Source of the DNA: Pelomonas paludis
GTDB taxonomy: Bacteria > Pseudomonadota > Gammaproteobacteria > Burkholderiales > Burkholderiaceae_C
Length of the DNA: 64,000 nucleotides
Assembly (NCBI RefSeq): GCF_039872745.1
Contig: NZ_JBDPZD010000004.1
Location: 319,667 to 383,666 of the forward strand
Reading direction: 5' to 3'
Made by a program: the position numbers and the translations under genes. Below, one piece after another: positions 37,471 through 45,908 of the stretch (positions are counted from its first letter, which is position 1; every line of letters starts with the position of its first letter). A model generated the notes under the pieces. That model was not told where the DNA came from. It saw only the letters and a list, made by a program, of their open reading frames with translations, and ran no database searches.

Positions 37471-37919
37471 AGAAGTCTGTTGCATTCTCAGCCGAGCTGG
37501 AAGCCCGGATGGTCGCCTTTGGCCAGCGCATCGCCCGTCATCTTGACGACAGCAGCCAGGCGCTCCCCCATGACGTGACCGAACGCCTGCGCTTTGCCCG
37601 TGAGCAGGCACTTGCCCGCGCACGCGCTGCCCGTTTGGCCCAAGTGGCCGCTCCGGCGTGGCGCCCGGTCGCCGCCGGGGGGCATACCCTGGCGCTGCAA
37701 GGCGGCCCGGCCGATGGTGGCGGGCGCTTTGCCAAGTGGCTGTCGGCCCTGCCGCTGGCGCTGCTGGTCGTCGGCTTCCTGATGGCTCAGGAAGGCCTGC
37801 ACCACCAGGAGATCGAAGCCGCCGCCGATGTGGACACCGCCTTGCTGAGCGACAGCGTGCCGCCCGAGGCCTACAGCGACCCCGGCTTCGCGGAATTCCT
37901 CCGAGATGAGAAAGAATGA
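37467..37919 (+). CDS. DUF3619 family membrane protein, possible anti-σ factor
   Basis: Small protein (150 aa) with a cytoplasmic N-terminal part of about 90 residues rich in Ala/Arg, one membrane helix (WLSALPLALLVVGFLMA, about 91-107), and a short acidic C-terminal part ending SDPGFAEFLRDEKE. The layout, and its 4-nt overlap with the sigma gene, suggest an anti-sigma factor, but this is inference; the family is annotated only as DUF3619. Translation is coupled to the sigma factor (ATGA), which would keep the two proteins in balance. Confidence 0.8.
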   Translation: MKKSVAFSAELEARMVAFGQRIARHLDDSSQALPHDVTERLRFAREQALARARAARLAQVAAPAWRPVAAGGHTLALQGGPADGGGRFAKWLSALPLALLVVGFLMAQEGLHHQEIEAAADVDTALLSDSVPPEAYSDPGFAEFLRDEKE

Positions 37920-38751
37920 GCGGATGCCTTTGACGCACCGCAGCCTGCGACTCCTGACGTTGGCGACTTCCCTGGCGGGGGTCGCCTTCGTCGTTTCTGC
38001 GCAGGTGCCTGAGGCGGCGTCAGCGCCGAGCGCGGATGCGGCCTCGGCCGTGATGCCCCCGGCTCCTGCACCCGCGCCGCTCCCGATCACCACCACACCG
38101 GTGCCCAAGGTGTCGCCGCTGGCGCCCACCCCAACCTGGGCCGAACTCAACGCACCGCAGCGCAGCCTGCTCGCCCAGCTCGACCTGGAGTCCGAGTGGG
38201 ACCGCCTGCCGGCTGAGCGGCGGCGCAAGTGGCTGACCATTGCCAATCGGTTCCCGGCCCTGCCGGCCGAGCAGCAACTGCGCATTCAGGAGCGCGTACG
38301 CGCCTGGATCAAGCTCGATACACAGGAGCGGCAGCGCGCGCGCGCGGCCTTTCAGGCGGCGATCCAGCTGGATGCCGAGGAGCGGCGCAGCAAATGGGAG
38401 GCCTACCAGGCCTTGCCGGCCGAGAAGCGGTCGGAGCTGGCGGACAAAGCCGCAAAGAAGCAGGCACAGGCAGCCATCACCCCCGCTCCCAGCCCGAAGG
38501 GCCCGCTGGCCGCCGTGCCCAAGTCCAATATGGTTCCGGGGCCGGCCCGCGTCACCGCAGCGCTGGCCGTGGCGCCCACGCTTTTTCAGGCCAAGCCCGG
38601 CGTCAGCACGGTGCTGATGACCCGGCCCATCGCGCCGCCCAGCCACCAGTCGGCCGGTCAGTCCAAGGTGATTGCCGACCCGGCCCTGGTGGACCCCAAG
38701 ACCCTGCTGCCGAAGTCGCTTCAATCCGTCGGGTCGGTCCAGTCGAAATGA
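37906..38751 (+). CDS. DUF3106 family exported protein
   Basis: Protein of 281 aa with a signal peptide (LRLLTLATSLAGVAFVVSAQ), a Pro/Ala-rich linker to about residue 75, and a DUF3106 domain: repeated W-x-x-L-P-x-E-x-R-x-K-W motifs (EWDRLPAERRRKWLTIANRF, SKWEAYQALPAEKRSEL). The C-terminal 90 residues are low-complexity. Function unknown; the domain resembles periplasmic stress proteins that accompany this sigma factor. Start ATG 37906 overlaps the upstream gene; ATG 37924 is an equally plausible start. Overlaps the RDD gene by 4 nt. Confidence 0.82.
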   Translation: MRKNERMPLTHRSLRLLTLATSLAGVAFVVSAQVPEAASAPSADAASAVMPPAPAPAPLPITTTPVPKVSPLAPTPTWAELNAPQRSLLAQLDLESEWDRLPAERRRKWLTIANRFPALPAEQQLRIQERVRAWIKLDTQERQRARAAFQAAIQLDAEERRSKWEAYQALPAEKRSELADKAAKKQAQAAITPAPSPKGPLAAVPKSNMVPGPARVTAALAVAPTLFQAKPGVSTVLMTRPIAPPSHQSAGQSKVIADPALVDPKTLLPKSLQSVGSVQSK

Positions 38752-39254
38752 CCGCGCCCGCCGACACTGCGTTGCCGCCGGCGATGCTGCGCCGGCTTGC
38801 CGCCTTCTTGTACGAAGGCGTGTTGCTGTTCGGCGTGGTGTTCTTCGCCGGCTACCTGTTCTCGGTCAGCACCTCACAGCACCACGCGCTGCAGGGCCGG
38901 CATGCGCTGGGCGCCTTCCTGTTCGTGGTGATCGGGATCTACTTCGTGTGGTTCTGGTCGCGCGGCGGGCAGACCCTGGCGCTCAAGACCTGGCATCTGC
39001 GCGTGGCGACGCTGGATGGGCAGCCCGTCGGGCAGTGGCGCGCGCTGCTGCGCTACTTGCTGGCCTGGCTGTGGTTCCTGCCCGCGCTGGTCAGCGCCTG
39101 GGCGATGGAGATCCATTCGGGTGGCGCGCTCAGCGCCATCGTGCTGGGTGGCATGGTGGCCTATGCGATGCTGGCGAGATTGCACCCCCAGCGACTCCTG
39201 CTGCACGAGGCGCTGAGCGGCACCCGTGTCGTGAACCAATTCCCCACCCCGTGA
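38748..39254 (+). CDS. RDD family membrane protein
   Basis: Small integral membrane protein (168 aa). The RDD family signature appears as MLRRLAAFLYEGVLLFGVVFFAG near the N-terminus (normally R-x-x-A-x-x-x-D; here Y-E replaces the Asp). Two to four membrane segments and WSRGGQTLALKTWHLRV, a conserved family stretch, follow. Function is not established; some members have been linked to ion transport. The start overlaps the DUF3106 stop by 4 nt and the end overlaps dgkA by one nucleotide. Confidence 0.88.
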   Translation: MTAPADTALPPAMLRRLAAFLYEGVLLFGVVFFAGYLFSVSTSQHHALQGRHALGAFLFVVIGIYFVWFWSRGGQTLALKTWHLRVATLDGQPVGQWRALLRYLLAWLWFLPALVSAWAMEIHSGGALSAIVLGGMVAYAMLARLHPQRLLLHEALSGTRVVNQFPTP

Positions 39255-39640
39255 TGAGCGCCGATACCAACCCGCACAAAGGCCGCACCGGCCTGGACCG
39301 CATCATCCACGCCGCTGGCTACTCATGGTCGGGGCTCAAGGCCGCCTACCTGGGCGAGAGCGCCTTCCGGCAGGAGGTGTGGCTCTGTGTGCTGGCCACG
39401 CCGCTGGCCTTCTGGTTGGGGCGCGGCTGGGTGCAGATCAGCCTGCTGCTGGGCTCACTGGTGGCCGTGCTGGTGGTCGAGTTGCTCAACTCGGCCGTTG
39501 AAGCCGTGGTGGACCGTGTGTCCTTCGAGCTGCACGACCTGTCCAAGCGCGCCAAGGACATCGCCTCGGCGGCCGTGCTGCTGTCACTGCTGTTTGCTGC
39601 GGGCGTCTGGGGTGCTGCGCTCTGGCAGCACCTGGTCTGA
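39254..39640 (+). CDS. dgkA: Diacylglycerol kinase
   Basis: Small inner-membrane diacylglycerol kinase (128 aa) that recycles diacylglycerol to phosphatidic acid. The N-terminal amphipathic part RIIHAAGYSWSGLKAAYLGESAFRQE and three membrane helices are present. The catalytic signature VELLNSAVEAVVDR and the downstream HDLSKRAKDIASAAVLLS with conserved Lys and Asp are intact. Last gene of the five-gene overlapping chain; it runs convergently into the PII gene with only one nucleotide between the stops. Confidence 0.95.
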   Translation: MSADTNPHKGRTGLDRIIHAAGYSWSGLKAAYLGESAFRQEVWLCVLATPLAFWLGRGWVQISLLLGSLVAVLVVELLNSAVEAVVDRVSFELHDLSKRAKDIASAAVLLSLLFAAGVWGAALWQHLV

Positions 39641-39641
39641 T

Positions 39642-39980
39642 TTAAACCGCCGCTTCGTCCGTCTCGCCGGTGCGGATGCGCACCACCTGCTCAACGGGCA
39701 TGACGAAGATCTTGCCGTCACCGATCTTGCCGGTCTTGGCGGCGCGCAGGATGGCATCGATGCAGCGCTCGACGTCCTCGCTCTTCACCACCACCTCGAC
39801 CTTCACCTTGGGCAGGAAGTCCACCACGTACTCGGCACCGCGGTAGAGCTCGGTATGGCCCTTCTGGCGGCCAAAGCCCTTGACCTCGGTGACCGTCAGG
39901 CCCGACACGCCCATCTCGGCCAGGGCCTCGCGCACTTCATCGAGCTTGAAGGGTTTGATGACGGCAACGATCTGCTTCAT
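39642..39980 (-). CDS. glnB: PII nitrogen regulatory protein
   Basis: Trimeric signal protein (112 aa) sensing 2-oxoglutarate and ATP/ADP. The T-loop holds the uridylylation site Y51 (TELYRGAEYVVDF), and the B-loop is AAKTGKIGDGKIFVMPVE. It could be GlnB or GlnK; no amtB gene is adjacent and the nadE neighbour is the same as in several betaproteobacterial glnB loci, favouring GlnB. Located 36 nt downstream of nadE on the same strand, so possibly co-transcribed with the glutamine-using NAD synthetase. Confidence 0.95.
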   Translation of the reverse strand: MKQIVAVIKPFKLDEVREALAEMGVSGLTVTEVKGFGRQKGHTELYRGAEYVVDFLPKVKVEVVVKSEDVERCIDAILRAAKTGKIGDGKIFVMPVEQVVRIRTGETDEAAV

Positions 39981-40015
39981 GGGGGTGTCTCCGGGGTGGT
40001 TGTCGGTGGAGTTTA

Positions 40016-41680
40016 TTAGGCGCGGAACTTGGATGTGATCGGGTAGCGCCAGTCACGCCCGAATCCGCGGTGGGTCAGACGCACGCCCACGGGGGCCTGG
40101 CGGCGCTTGTACTCGTTGATCTTGATGAGGCGGGTGACCCGCTCGACATCGGCCGGCGCAAAGCCCGCCGCCACGATCTCGGCGATGGACTCGTCCTGCT
40201 CCATGTAGCGCGCCAGGATGGCGTCCAGCACCTCGTAGGGCGGCAGGCTGTCCTGGTCCTTCTGGTCGGGGCGCAGCTCGGCGGAAGGCGGGCGCGTGAT
40301 GATGCGCTCCGGAATGATCTCGGCGCCCTGCTGGTTGCGCCAGGCGGCGAGCCGATAGACCAGGGTCTTGGCCACGTCCTTGATGACCGCGAAGCCGCCG
40401 GCCATGTCGCCATAGAGCGTGCAATAGCCGGTGGCCATCTCGCTCTTGTTGCCGGTGGTCAGCACGATGCTGCCGAACTTGTTCGACAGAGCCATCAGCA
40501 GGGTGCCACGGATGCGCGCCTGGATGTTCTCCTCGGTCGCATCGATGGGCCGGCCCTTGAACTCCTCGGCCAGCGTGGCGTTGAACGCGTCGAACATCGG
40601 CACGATGGACAGCTCGTCGTAGCGCACGCCCAGGCGCGCCGCCATGTCGCGCGCGTCGATCCAGGAGATATCGGCCGTGTAGGGCGAGGGCATCATCACC
40701 GCGCGCACCTTGTCTGCCCCCAGCGCATCGACCGCAATCGCCAACACCAGCGCTGAGTCGATGCCGCCCGAGAGGCCGATGAGGGCGCCGGGGAAGCCGT
40801 TCTTGCCCAGGTAGTCGCGCACGCCGGTCACCAGCGCGCCCCAGGCTTGGGCCTCGAATTCGGGCAGCGCCTGCACCTCGCCGCGCACGCCGCCGGCACT
40901 GACATCCAGCACCGCCAGCGCCTCTTCGAACATCGCCGCCCGCGCCGCCAAGCTGCCGTCGGCTTGCAAAGCAAAAGAGGCGCCGTCGAACACCATCTCG
41001 TCCTGCCCACCCACCAGGTGGGCGTAGAGCAGCGGCAAGCCCATGGCCCGCGCGCGGTCGGCCATGCGGGCCTCGCGCTCTTCGACCTTGCCGAGGTGGA
41101 AGGGCGACGCGTTCAGCACGCACAGCACCTCGGCCCCGGCGGCCTTGGCGGCGGCGGCGGGCTCGTCAAACCAGGCGTCCTCGCAGATCAGCAGGCCTAA
41201 GCGCACGCCGCCCACCTCGATGACCAAAGGCGCCAGGCCGGCGTCACGGCCCGAGGCGAAATAGCGCCGCTCATCAAACACCTGGTAGTTGGGCAGCTCG
41301 CGCTTGGCGTAGCGCCCCACCACGCGGCCACCACTCAGCACCGAGGCCACGTTCAGGCAGCCGGGCACCGACCAACTCCGCTCACGTGCGCCCTGGCCCA
41401 GCGCCACCGGGTGGCCCACCACCACGTGCAAGCCAGCGCAATCTGCCAGCGCGGCGGCAATGCGCTGCAGCTCGGCATCACAGGCAGCCAGGAAAGCAGG
41501 GCGCAGCAGCAGATCCTCGGGCGGGTAGCCGCACAGGCTCAACTCGGGCGTCAGCACACATTGGGCCCCCAGGGCGTGGGCCCTTCGCGCCTCGGTGATG
41601 ATGAGGTCCGCATTGCCCGACAGGTCGCCCACGGTGACATTGAGCTGGGCAAGGGCAACTTTCACGGACGGCACAGGCAT
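40016..41680 (-). CDS. nadE: Glutamine-dependent NAD+ synthetase
   Basis: Two-domain enzyme (554 aa). The N-terminal nitrilase-like glutaminase domain has Glu (VLTPELSLCGYPPED), Lys (RYAKRELPNYQVFDE) and Cys (LGLLICEDAWFDEP). The C-terminal synthetase domain has the ATP-pyrophosphatase loop LIGLSGGIDSALVLAI. It amidates deamido-NAD. ATG at 41680 gives MPVPSVKVALAQLN; GTG at 41665 (MKVALAQLN) fits homologues equally well. The ATG overlaps the start codon of the divergent FemAB-like gene by 2 nt, so one or both promoters lie inside coding sequence. Confidence 0.96.
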   Translation of the reverse strand: MPVPSVKVALAQLNVTVGDLSGNADLIITEARRAHALGAQCVLTPELSLCGYPPEDLLLRPAFLAACDAELQRIAAALADCAGLHVVVGHPVALGQGARERSWSVPGCLNVASVLSGGRVVGRYAKRELPNYQVFDERRYFASGRDAGLAPLVIEVGGVRLGLLICEDAWFDEPAAAAKAAGAEVLCVLNASPFHLGKVEEREARMADRARAMGLPLLYAHLVGGQDEMVFDGASFALQADGSLAARAAMFEEALAVLDVSAGGVRGEVQALPEFEAQAWGALVTGVRDYLGKNGFPGALIGLSGGIDSALVLAIAVDALGADKVRAVMMPSPYTADISWIDARDMAARLGVRYDELSIVPMFDAFNATLAEEFKGRPIDATEENIQARIRGTLLMALSNKFGSIVLTTGNKSEMATGYCTLYGDMAGGFAVIKDVAKTLVYRLAAWRNQQGAEIIPERIITRPPSAELRPDQKDQDSLPPYEVLDAILARYMEQDESIAEIVAAGFAPADVERVTRLIKINEYKRRQAPVGVRLTHRGFGRDWRYPITSKFRA

Positions 41681-42842
41681 GGAATCGAGTACGGACGAGG
41701 GGGCCAGGGATGTTATCCGTGTGGACGAAGACCCGGCCGCGCTGTCGCCAGAAGCCTGGAACGCGCTGCTCGCCACCCAGGCCCGCCCCACGCCCTTCAT
41801 GCGGCTGGAATACCTGCGCGCCCTGCACACCTCAGGCAGCGCCACGGCGGACACCGGCTGGGCGCCGCGCTTTGTGTCTCTGTGGCGTGAGGGCGAATTG
41901 CTGGGCGCCTGCCCGGCCTACCTGAAGTCGCATTCCTACGGCGAGTACGTGTTCGACTGGGCCTGGGCCGAGGCCTACCAGCGCCATGGCCTGGCCTACT
42001 ACCCCAAGCTGCTGGTGGCCGTGCCCTTCACGCCCGTGCCCGGCAGCCGCCTGCTGGCGCGTGACGACGCAGCCCGCGCGCGCCTGGCGCTGGCCCTGCG
42101 CGAGCTGGCCGCCGACACCTCGTCCCTGCACGTGCTGCTGGGCGACGCCGCCGACCAGGCCGCGCTCGCCGCCGCTGGCTGCCTGGCCCGACAAGGCGTG
42201 CAGTTCCACTGGACGCAGGACCCCGACGACCCCGCGCCCGACTTCAGCGCCCTGCTCGCCCGGCTGCAACGCGACAAGCGCAAGAAGATCCAGCAGGAGC
42301 AGCGCCGTGTGCGCGAGGCCGGCATCCACTTCACGGCCCTGCAGGGCCCGGCCATCACGCCTGAGGACTGGGACTTCTTCTACCGCTGCTACCAGCTCAC
42401 CTACCGCGCCCACCACTCACGGCCCTACCTCACGCGCGACTTCTTCGCCCGGATGGCGGCCGAGATGCCCGAGCACTGGCTGCTCTTCGTGGCCTGGCGC
42501 GGGGGTGAACGCGTCGCCGCCTCGCTGATCGCGCTCGACCCCGCGCGCCGGGCCGCCTTCGGGCGCTACTGGGGCGCCGTCGAACAGATTCCCTGCCTGC
42601 ACTTCGACGCCTGCTACTACCAGCCGCTGGCCTGGTGCATCGCCCAGGGCTATGCGCGCTTCGAGGGCGGCGCTCAGGGCGAGCACAAGATGGCGCGCGG
42701 CCTATTGCCCACGCCCACCGCCTCCAGCCACTGGCTGGCCCACCCCGAGTTCAATGCGGCGGTCGCCGACTTCCTGGCCCGCGAGGGCGCGGCCATGGAG
42801 GGCTACCTGGATGAGCTGCGCGAGCACTCGCCCTTCAAATGA
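41679..42842 (+). CDS. FemAB/GNAT-like protein (DUF482, peptidogalycan biosynthesis family)
   Basis: Protein of 387 aa of the DUF482 group in the GNAT/FemAB superfamily. Characteristic pieces are PTPFMRLEYLRALHTSGS, the acceptor-like GAVEQIPCLHFDACYYQPLAWCIAQGYARFEGGAQGEHKMARGL, and RDKRKKIQQEQRRVREAG. No signal peptide or membrane segment. The biochemical role is not established; relatives transfer acyl or aminoacyl groups. The ATG at 41679 overlaps the divergent nadE start, which is unusual, and GTG codons near 41721 could be the true start. Ends in a bidirectional terminator shared with ppa. Confidence 0.85.
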   Translation: MESSTDEGARDVIRVDEDPAALSPEAWNALLATQARPTPFMRLEYLRALHTSGSATADTGWAPRFVSLWREGELLGACPAYLKSHSYGEYVFDWAWAEAYQRHGLAYYPKLLVAVPFTPVPGSRLLARDDAARARLALALRELAADTSSLHVLLGDAADQAALAAAGCLARQGVQFHWTQDPDDPAPDFSALLARLQRDKRKKIQQEQRRVREAGIHFTALQGPAITPEDWDFFYRCYQLTYRAHHSRPYLTRDFFARMAAEMPEHWLLFVAWRGGERVAASLIALDPARRAAFGRYWGAVEQIPCLHFDACYYQPLAWCIAQGYARFEGGAQGEHKMARGLLPTPTASSHWLAHPEFNAAVADFLAREGAAMEGYLDELREHSPFK

Positions 42843-42868
42843 AAAACGCCGCAGGCTGCGGCGTTTTT
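42842..42868. terminator. Bidirectional terminator
   Basis: AAAAACGCCGCAG / CTGCGGCGTTTTT forms a near-perfect stem with A-runs on one side and T-runs on the other. It serves both the plus-strand FemAB-like gene and the convergent minus-strand ppa gene. Confidence 0.92.
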
Positions 42869-42888
42869 CAGGTGGAGGTGGGCGTGCT

Positions 42889-43425
42889 TCAGCCGCGATC
42901 CTTCTGGTAGGCGGCCAGGCCTGACATCACCTCGGCCTTGGCATCCGCCACGTCACCCCAACCCTTGACCTTGACCCACTTGGTGGGCTCCAGGTCCTTG
43001 TAGTGCTCGAAGAAGTGCTGGATGGCCGCACGGCGGGCGGGATTCACGTCGTTGATCTTCTGCCAGTGGTCGTACATGGGCAGGATCTTGCTGACCGGCA
43101 CGGCCAGCAGCTTGGCGTCGCCCCCGGCTTCGTCGTCCATCAGCAACACGCCCAGGGGCCGGCAGGTCACCACCACGCCGGGCGACAACGGGAAGGGCGT
43201 GATCACCAGCACGTCCACCGGGTCACCGTCGTCAGCGATGGTGCGCGGGACATAGCCGTAGTTGCACGGGTAATACATCGGCGTGGTCAGGAAGCGGTCC
43301 ACAAAGATCGCGCCGCTCTCCTTGTCGACCTCGTACTTGACCGGGTCGGCATTCATCGGGATCTCGATGATCACGTTGAACTCATCGGGCGCCTTGGCGC
43401 CAGCGGAAACGTTGTGAAGGCTCAT
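42889..43425 (-). CDS. ppa: Soluble inorganic pyrophosphatase
   Basis: Family I cytoplasmic pyrophosphatase (178 aa) that drives biosynthesis by removing PPi. Metal-binding signature DDGDPVDVLVI is intact (PROSITE-like D-[SGDN]-D-[PE]-[LIVMF]-D pattern), as are KYEVDKESGAIFVDRFL and the C-terminal FFEHYKDLEPTKWVKVKGW. Complete and of normal length. It is divergent from hppA across 185 nt; both enzymes consume the same substrate. Confidence 0.98.
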   Translation of the reverse strand: MSLHNVSAGAKAPDEFNVIIEIPMNADPVKYEVDKESGAIFVDRFLTTPMYYPCNYGYVPRTIADDGDPVDVLVITPFPLSPGVVVTCRPLGVLLMDDEAGGDAKLLAVPVSKILPMYDHWQKINDVNPARRAAIQHFFEHYKDLEPTKWVKVKGWGDVADAKAEVMSGLAAYQKDRG

Positions 43426-43610
43426 TCGCTGGTCTCGTTGGATTACGGAAAAACCCGCATTCTAGGTTTCCCCAGTTTCAGTCTTCTGACACTGGAAAAC
43501 GCGGGCCTTTGACACGGTTTCTCCCAGGTACAGTGATCGAGGACCCCCCGAGCCGGTTTCAGCCGGTTACGGGATGAAGCACGCTAAACCCTCGTTAGGA
43601 GACCTCTTTC

Positions 43611-45800
43611 ATGTCGACGGAAACGGCGCTGTATTTCGCGCTTGCCTGCGGCGTTGCCGCAGTGCTTTATGGCTTCATCCAGCGCAGCTGGATCTTGAGC
43701 CAGGACGCGGGCAATGCCCGCATGCAGGAGATTGCCTCTGCCATCCAGCAAGGTGCTGCCGCCTATCTGGGCCGGCAGTACCGCACCATCTCCATCGTGG
43801 GCGTGGTGCTGGCCATCGCCATCGCCGTGGTGCCCGGCCTCGGCATGATGACGGCCATTGGCTTCGTCGTCGGCGCAGTGCTCTCGGGCATCTGCGGCTT
43901 CATCGGCATGAACATCTCGGTGCGCGCCAATGTGCGCACCGCGCAGGCGGCCACCAAGGGCATCGGCCCGGCGCTGGACGTCGCCTTCAAGGGCGGTGCC
44001 ATCACCGGCATGCTGGTGGTGGGCCTGGGCCTACTGGGTGTGGGCGGCTTCTACCTCGCCATCGGTGGCGGGCATGACAGCGGCGCCTTGAAGCCCATGC
44101 TCGGCCTGGCCTTCGGGTCCTCGCTGATCTCCATCTTTGCGCGCCTCGGCGGCGGCATCTTCACCAAGGGCGCCGACGTGGGCGCTGACCTGGTGGGCAA
44201 GGTCGAAGCCGGCATCCCCGAAGACGACCCCCGCAACCCCGCCGTGATCGCCGACAACGTGGGCGACAACGTCGGTGACTGCGCCGGCATGGCCGCCGAC
44301 CTGTTCGAGACCTACGCCGTCACGCTGATCGCCGCCATGGCGCTGGGCGCCCTGATGATCACCGGCCCGGCCGCGCTGGCGGGCGTCGTCTACCCGCTGG
44401 TGCTGGGTGGCGTATCCATCATCGCGTCCATCATCGGCTGCTACTTCGTCAAGGCCAGCCCGGGCATGAAGAACGTGATGCCCGCGCTCTACAAGGGTCT
44501 GATCGTGGCTGGCGTGCTCAGCCTGATCGCCTTCTTCTTTGTCACCAAGGCCATGTTCCCTGGTGACATCGACCTCGCCGCTGGCGGCAAGACCACCTCG
44601 ATGGCGCTCTTTGGCGCCTGCGTGATTGGCCTGCTGCTCACCGCCGCCATGGTCTGGATCACCGAGTACTACACCGGCACCCAGTACGGCCCCGTGCAGC
44701 ACGTGGCCCAGGCCTCCACCACCGGCCACGGCACCAACATCATTGCCGGCCTCGGCGTGTCGATGAAGTCCACCGCCTGGCCGGTGCTCTTCGTCTGCGC
44801 GGCCATCTACTCGGCCTACGGCCTGGCTGGTCTCTACGGCATCGCCGTCGCTGCCACCTCCATGCTCAGCATGGCCGGCATCGTTGTGGCACTCGACGCC
44901 TACGGCCCCATCACCGACAACGCCGGTGGCATTGCCGAGATGTCCGACCTGCCTGACAGCGTGCGCGACATCACCGACCCGCTCGACGCCGTGGGCAACA
45001 CCACCAAGGCCGTCACCAAGGGCTATGCCATCGGCTCCGCCGGCCTCGCGGCCCTGGTGCTGTTTGCCGACTACACCCACGCCCTCGAAGCGCGCGGTGC
45101 CCACCTGTCCTTTGATCTGTCTGACCACAAGGTCATCCTCGGCCTCTTCATCGGCGGCCTGATCCCCTACCTCTTCGCTGCCATGGCCATGGAAGCCGTG
45201 GGCCGCGCTGCGGGCTCGGTCGTCGTCGAAGTGCGCCGCCAGTTCAAGGAGATCAAGGGCATCATGGAAGGCACGGCCAAGCCCGAGTACGGCAAGGCTG
45301 TGGACATGCTGACCACCGCCGCGATCAAGGAAATGATCGTCCCCTCGCTGCTGCCCGTGGCTGCCCCCATCCTGGTGGGCCTGATCCTCGGCCCGGCCGC
45401 GCTGGGCGGCCTGCTGATGGGCACCATCGTCACCGGCCTCTTTGTCGGCATCTCGATGTGCACCGGCGGCGGCGCCTGGGACAACGCCAAGAAGCTGATC
45501 GAAGAAGGCTTCAAGGACGCCAACGGCGTGACCCACAACAAGGGCTCTGAGGCGCACAAGGCCGCCGTCACCGGCGACACCGTGGGCGACCCCTACAAGG
45601 ACACCGCCGGCCCCGCCGTGAACCCGCTGATCAAGATCATCAACATCGTGGCGCTCTTGATCGTGCCCCTGCTGCCCCTGCCGACCACGGCCGTGCCCGC
45701 GCCCGACTCCGGCGCCATCACCGCGCCGGCCGCTGTGGTAGCCCCGGCCGCCAGCGCAGAGGTCGCGGCCCCCGCCGCTTCGGCCGCCTCGGCGCCCTGA
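43611..45800 (+). CDS. hppA: Membrane-bound proton-pumping pyrophosphatase, K+-independent type
   Basis: Integral membrane PPase (729 aa, about 16 membrane helices) that couples PPi hydrolysis to proton export. The PPi site is GGGIFTKGADVGADLVGKVEAGIPEDDPRNPAVIADNVGDNVGDCAG (about residues 180-225). The motif GNTTKA near residue 463 carries Lys, which marks K+-independent enzymes (Ala in K+-dependent ones). The last 40 residues are an Ala/Pro-rich low-complexity tail, unlike the core family. AGGAG precedes the ATG. Divergent from ppa; followed by a strong terminator. Confidence 0.96.
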   Translation: MSTETALYFALACGVAAVLYGFIQRSWILSQDAGNARMQEIASAIQQGAAAYLGRQYRTISIVGVVLAIAIAVVPGLGMMTAIGFVVGAVLSGICGFIGMNISVRANVRTAQAATKGIGPALDVAFKGGAITGMLVVGLGLLGVGGFYLAIGGGHDSGALKPMLGLAFGSSLISIFARLGGGIFTKGADVGADLVGKVEAGIPEDDPRNPAVIADNVGDNVGDCAGMAADLFETYAVTLIAAMALGALMITGPAALAGVVYPLVLGGVSIIASIIGCYFVKASPGMKNVMPALYKGLIVAGVLSLIAFFFVTKAMFPGDIDLAAGGKTTSMALFGACVIGLLLTAAMVWITEYYTGTQYGPVQHVAQASTTGHGTNIIAGLGVSMKSTAWPVLFVCAAIYSAYGLAGLYGIAVAATSMLSMAGIVVALDAYGPITDNAGGIAEMSDLPDSVRDITDPLDAVGNTTKAVTKGYAIGSAGLAALVLFADYTHALEARGAHLSFDLSDHKVILGLFIGGLIPYLFAAMAMEAVGRAAGSVVVEVRRQFKEIKGIMEGTAKPEYGKAVDMLTTAAIKEMIVPSLLPVAAPILVGLILGPAALGGLLMGTIVTGLFVGISMCTGGGAWDNAKKLIEEGFKDANGVTHNKGSEAHKAAVTGDTVGDPYKDTAGPAVNPLIKIINIVALLIVPLLPLPTTAVPAPDSGAITAPAAVVAPAASAEVAAPAASAASAP

Positions 45801-45843
45801 CCACCGGCAAGACCGCACAAAGCCTGACGGCTTTTACGCAATC

Positions 45844-45868
45844 AGCCCGCCTCGGCGGGCTGTTTTTA
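45844..45868 (+). terminator. Terminator after hppA
   Basis: AGCCCGCC / GGCGGGCT stem (45844-45861) followed by GTTTTTA on the plus strand. Typical rho-independent structure. Confidence 0.88.
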
Positions 45869-45908
45869 TTTGAAGGCCCGCCAGCCTCGCCCGCACAATC
45901 GCAGCACC

